64,000 nt of DNA from Bifidobacterium breve (GTDB lineage Bacteria; Actinomycetota; Actinomycetes; Nanopelagicales; Nanopelagicaceae), in assembly GCA_945889195.1 (NCBI GenBank), contig CAMDBB010000003.1, positions 62,001 to 126,000 of the forward strand, written 5' to 3'. Made by a program: the position numbers and the translations under genes. Positions 59,655 to 64,000 of the stretch are shown piece by piece. The first letter of the stretch is position 1; every line of letters starts with the position of its first letter. Under the pieces are notes generated by a model. That model searched no databases, was not told where the DNA came from, and saw only the letters and a list, made by a program, of their open reading frames with translations.

Positions 59655-60550
59655 ACTTTTTTGCGGGTAGCAATCAAGCTAGTAACAGTGGCTGTTCCGA
59701 TACATAACACAATGACGCTCAAGCTCTGGGTAATTGTAATCTCTGGAATATGAATGCCCGCGATCTCGTGCCAGCCAACTGCATGGCAGGCGTGGAAGAT
59801 AAGTTTGACTCCAATAAAGCCAAGGACAACTGAAAGCCCACGACCAATATGGATAAGTCTCTCCATCAACCCACCGATGAGGAAGTAGAGCTGGCGTAGA
59901 CCCATCAGCGCAAAGACATTTGCAGTGATGACGATATAAACATTTTGTGTCAGACCGAAGATTGCCGGGATTGAATCGAGAGCAAAGAGCAGATCTGTCA
60001 TTCCGAGTGCAATCAGCGCGATAGTAAATGGCTTTACTCCACGTTCCTGGAGCGCGCGAATGATTCCACTCTCTTTCTCATCTTCTCCGTGGGTCGCACT
60101 TTCGGCATAAAGTTGAATTGCTGTGTAGAGCAAGAAAGCACCGAAGACGAAGAAGACTGCTTCAAATCGTGCAATCACTGCAGCTCCTACGCTGATGGCG
60201 ATAATGCGAAGAACCAGCGCAATAACAATTCCTATAAGCAAAGCTAGTTGCTGGCGCTCTTTAGAAATTTTGAGCTTGGTCAGAATGATGACAAAGACAA
60301 AGAGATTGTCGAATGAGAGTGAGTATTCGGTGAGCCAGCCAGCAAAGAATTCCTGTTGAGCTTGCGAATCAACCCATCCACCAAGTGAAATACCGAATCC
60401 GATTGCCAGGCTGACATAAAAGGCGGTCCACATGAGCACTTCTCGCATGGAGGTTTCTTTATTGCGATTCTTAATAGCCCAAGTGAAGTCAAAGGTGAGG
60501 ATTGCAAGGAGTGCAATTATCGTTATCAGCCACTCAGTAGTCGAAACCAT
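59651..60550 (-). CDS. TerC family integral membrane protein
   Basis: FFAGWLTEYSLSFDNLFVFVIIL, GMTDLLFALDSIPAIFGLTQ. Confidence 0.93.
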   Translation of the reverse strand: MVSTTEWLITIIALLAILTFDFTWAIKNRNKETSMREVLMWTAFYVSLAIGFGISLGGWVDSQAQQEFFAGWLTEYSLSFDNLFVFVIILTKLKISKERQQLALLIGIVIALVLRIIAISVGAAVIARFEAVFFVFGAFLLYTAIQLYAESATHGEDEKESGIIRALQERGVKPFTIALIALGMTDLLFALDSIPAIFGLTQNVYIVITANVFALMGLRQLYFLIGGLMERLIHIGRGLSVVLGFIGVKLIFHACHAVGWHEIAGIHIPEITITQSLSVIVLCIGTATVTSLIATRKKV

Positions 60551-60574
60551 TGCGGCAGACTAGCATTCTCTCTC

Positions 60575-63579
<3,005 letters not shown>

Positions 63580-63590
63580 TTCTGAAAGAG

Positions 63591-64000
63591 TTACTTCTTC
63601 TTAAACCAGACTGTTGTCCCTGCTGGAATCTTTCCATTCACAAGCGGTTTGGATGAGATCAAAATTTCACCCTTAGGCATGGTGTATTCCTGTGCTCTAA
63701 AGTTGGTGATGCAGTTCCACCCATTGGGTCTTGAGAAGTGAAGAACTGATACATCGCTGGTCTTATGCCACTTAATCTCTTCCTTCGTCTGCAAATCCTT
63801 ACGTAGCTCTAACGCGCGGCGATAGATAGCAAGAGGTGAGTGTGCATCCTTCTCTTCGACTTCTACTGAGTAATCGCCAAACCAATTTGGTTGCGGCAAG
63901 TGCGCACTGCCTGTACCAAAGCCAAATGATGAACCTGATTTTGTCCATGGCAGCGGCACTCGGCAGCCATCGCGACCCTTATCAATCTTGTGGTTACGCA
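63591..64000 (-). CDS. GH13 alpha-glucosidase, C-terminal part (continues off the right edge)
   Basis: RDGCRVPLPWTKSGSSFGFGTG...PNWFGDYSVEVEEKDAHSPLAIYRRALELRK. Confidence 0.85.
   Translation of the reverse strand, partial: RNHKIDKGRDGCRVPLPWTKSGSSFGFGTGSAHLPQPNWFGDYSVEVEEKDAHSPLAIYRRALELRKDLQTKEEIKWHKTSDVSVLHFSRPNGWNCITNFRAQEYTMPKGEILISSKPLVNGKIPAGTTVWFKKK

Overview
The window is a very gene-dense chromosomal segment from an actinobacterium. Evidence: WhiB x2, MtrA/MtrB, DUF3117, DUF3107, DUF3499, DUF5719, MshB, AccE-like and MoeZ proteins, and gene neighbourhoods that recall Mycobacterium blocks from memory (accA3-maf-accE-accD-birA-purK-purE; dapD ... O-methyltransferase-htrA-tatB-mrp; mshB-fdx-dapC; whiB2-DUF3499-manB-ahcY-mtrAB-comF-secA; pdtaS-whiB1). 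Moderate GC and near-absent intergenic DNA suggest a streamlined freshwater lineage (Nanopelagicales/acI-like); this is inference only. About 70 protein genes and one tRNA-Arg(CCG) are supported. I saw no phage, transposon, CRISPR or defence island. The most interesting signals are: (1) a pervasive leaderless-promoter layout, TANNNT-N6..8-start codon, before about 20 genes; (2) a full-length CysRS-like protein with an N-terminal SH3-like extension, at the fdxA locus; (3) full-length pepA with no in-frame ATG/GTG/TTG at its 5' end; (4) a helically phased TGTGNA array upstream of a response-regulator/kinase operon; (5) perfect inverted repeats in two control regions (whiB2-like promoter; divergent CpaB-like/Rv3235-like pair); (6) loss of sigE/rseA beside htrA, with a free-standing sigma region-4 protein nearby; (7) a structured ahcY 5' leader; (8) an unlisted 49-aa membrane microprotein. 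I found no convincing wholly new multi-gene system.
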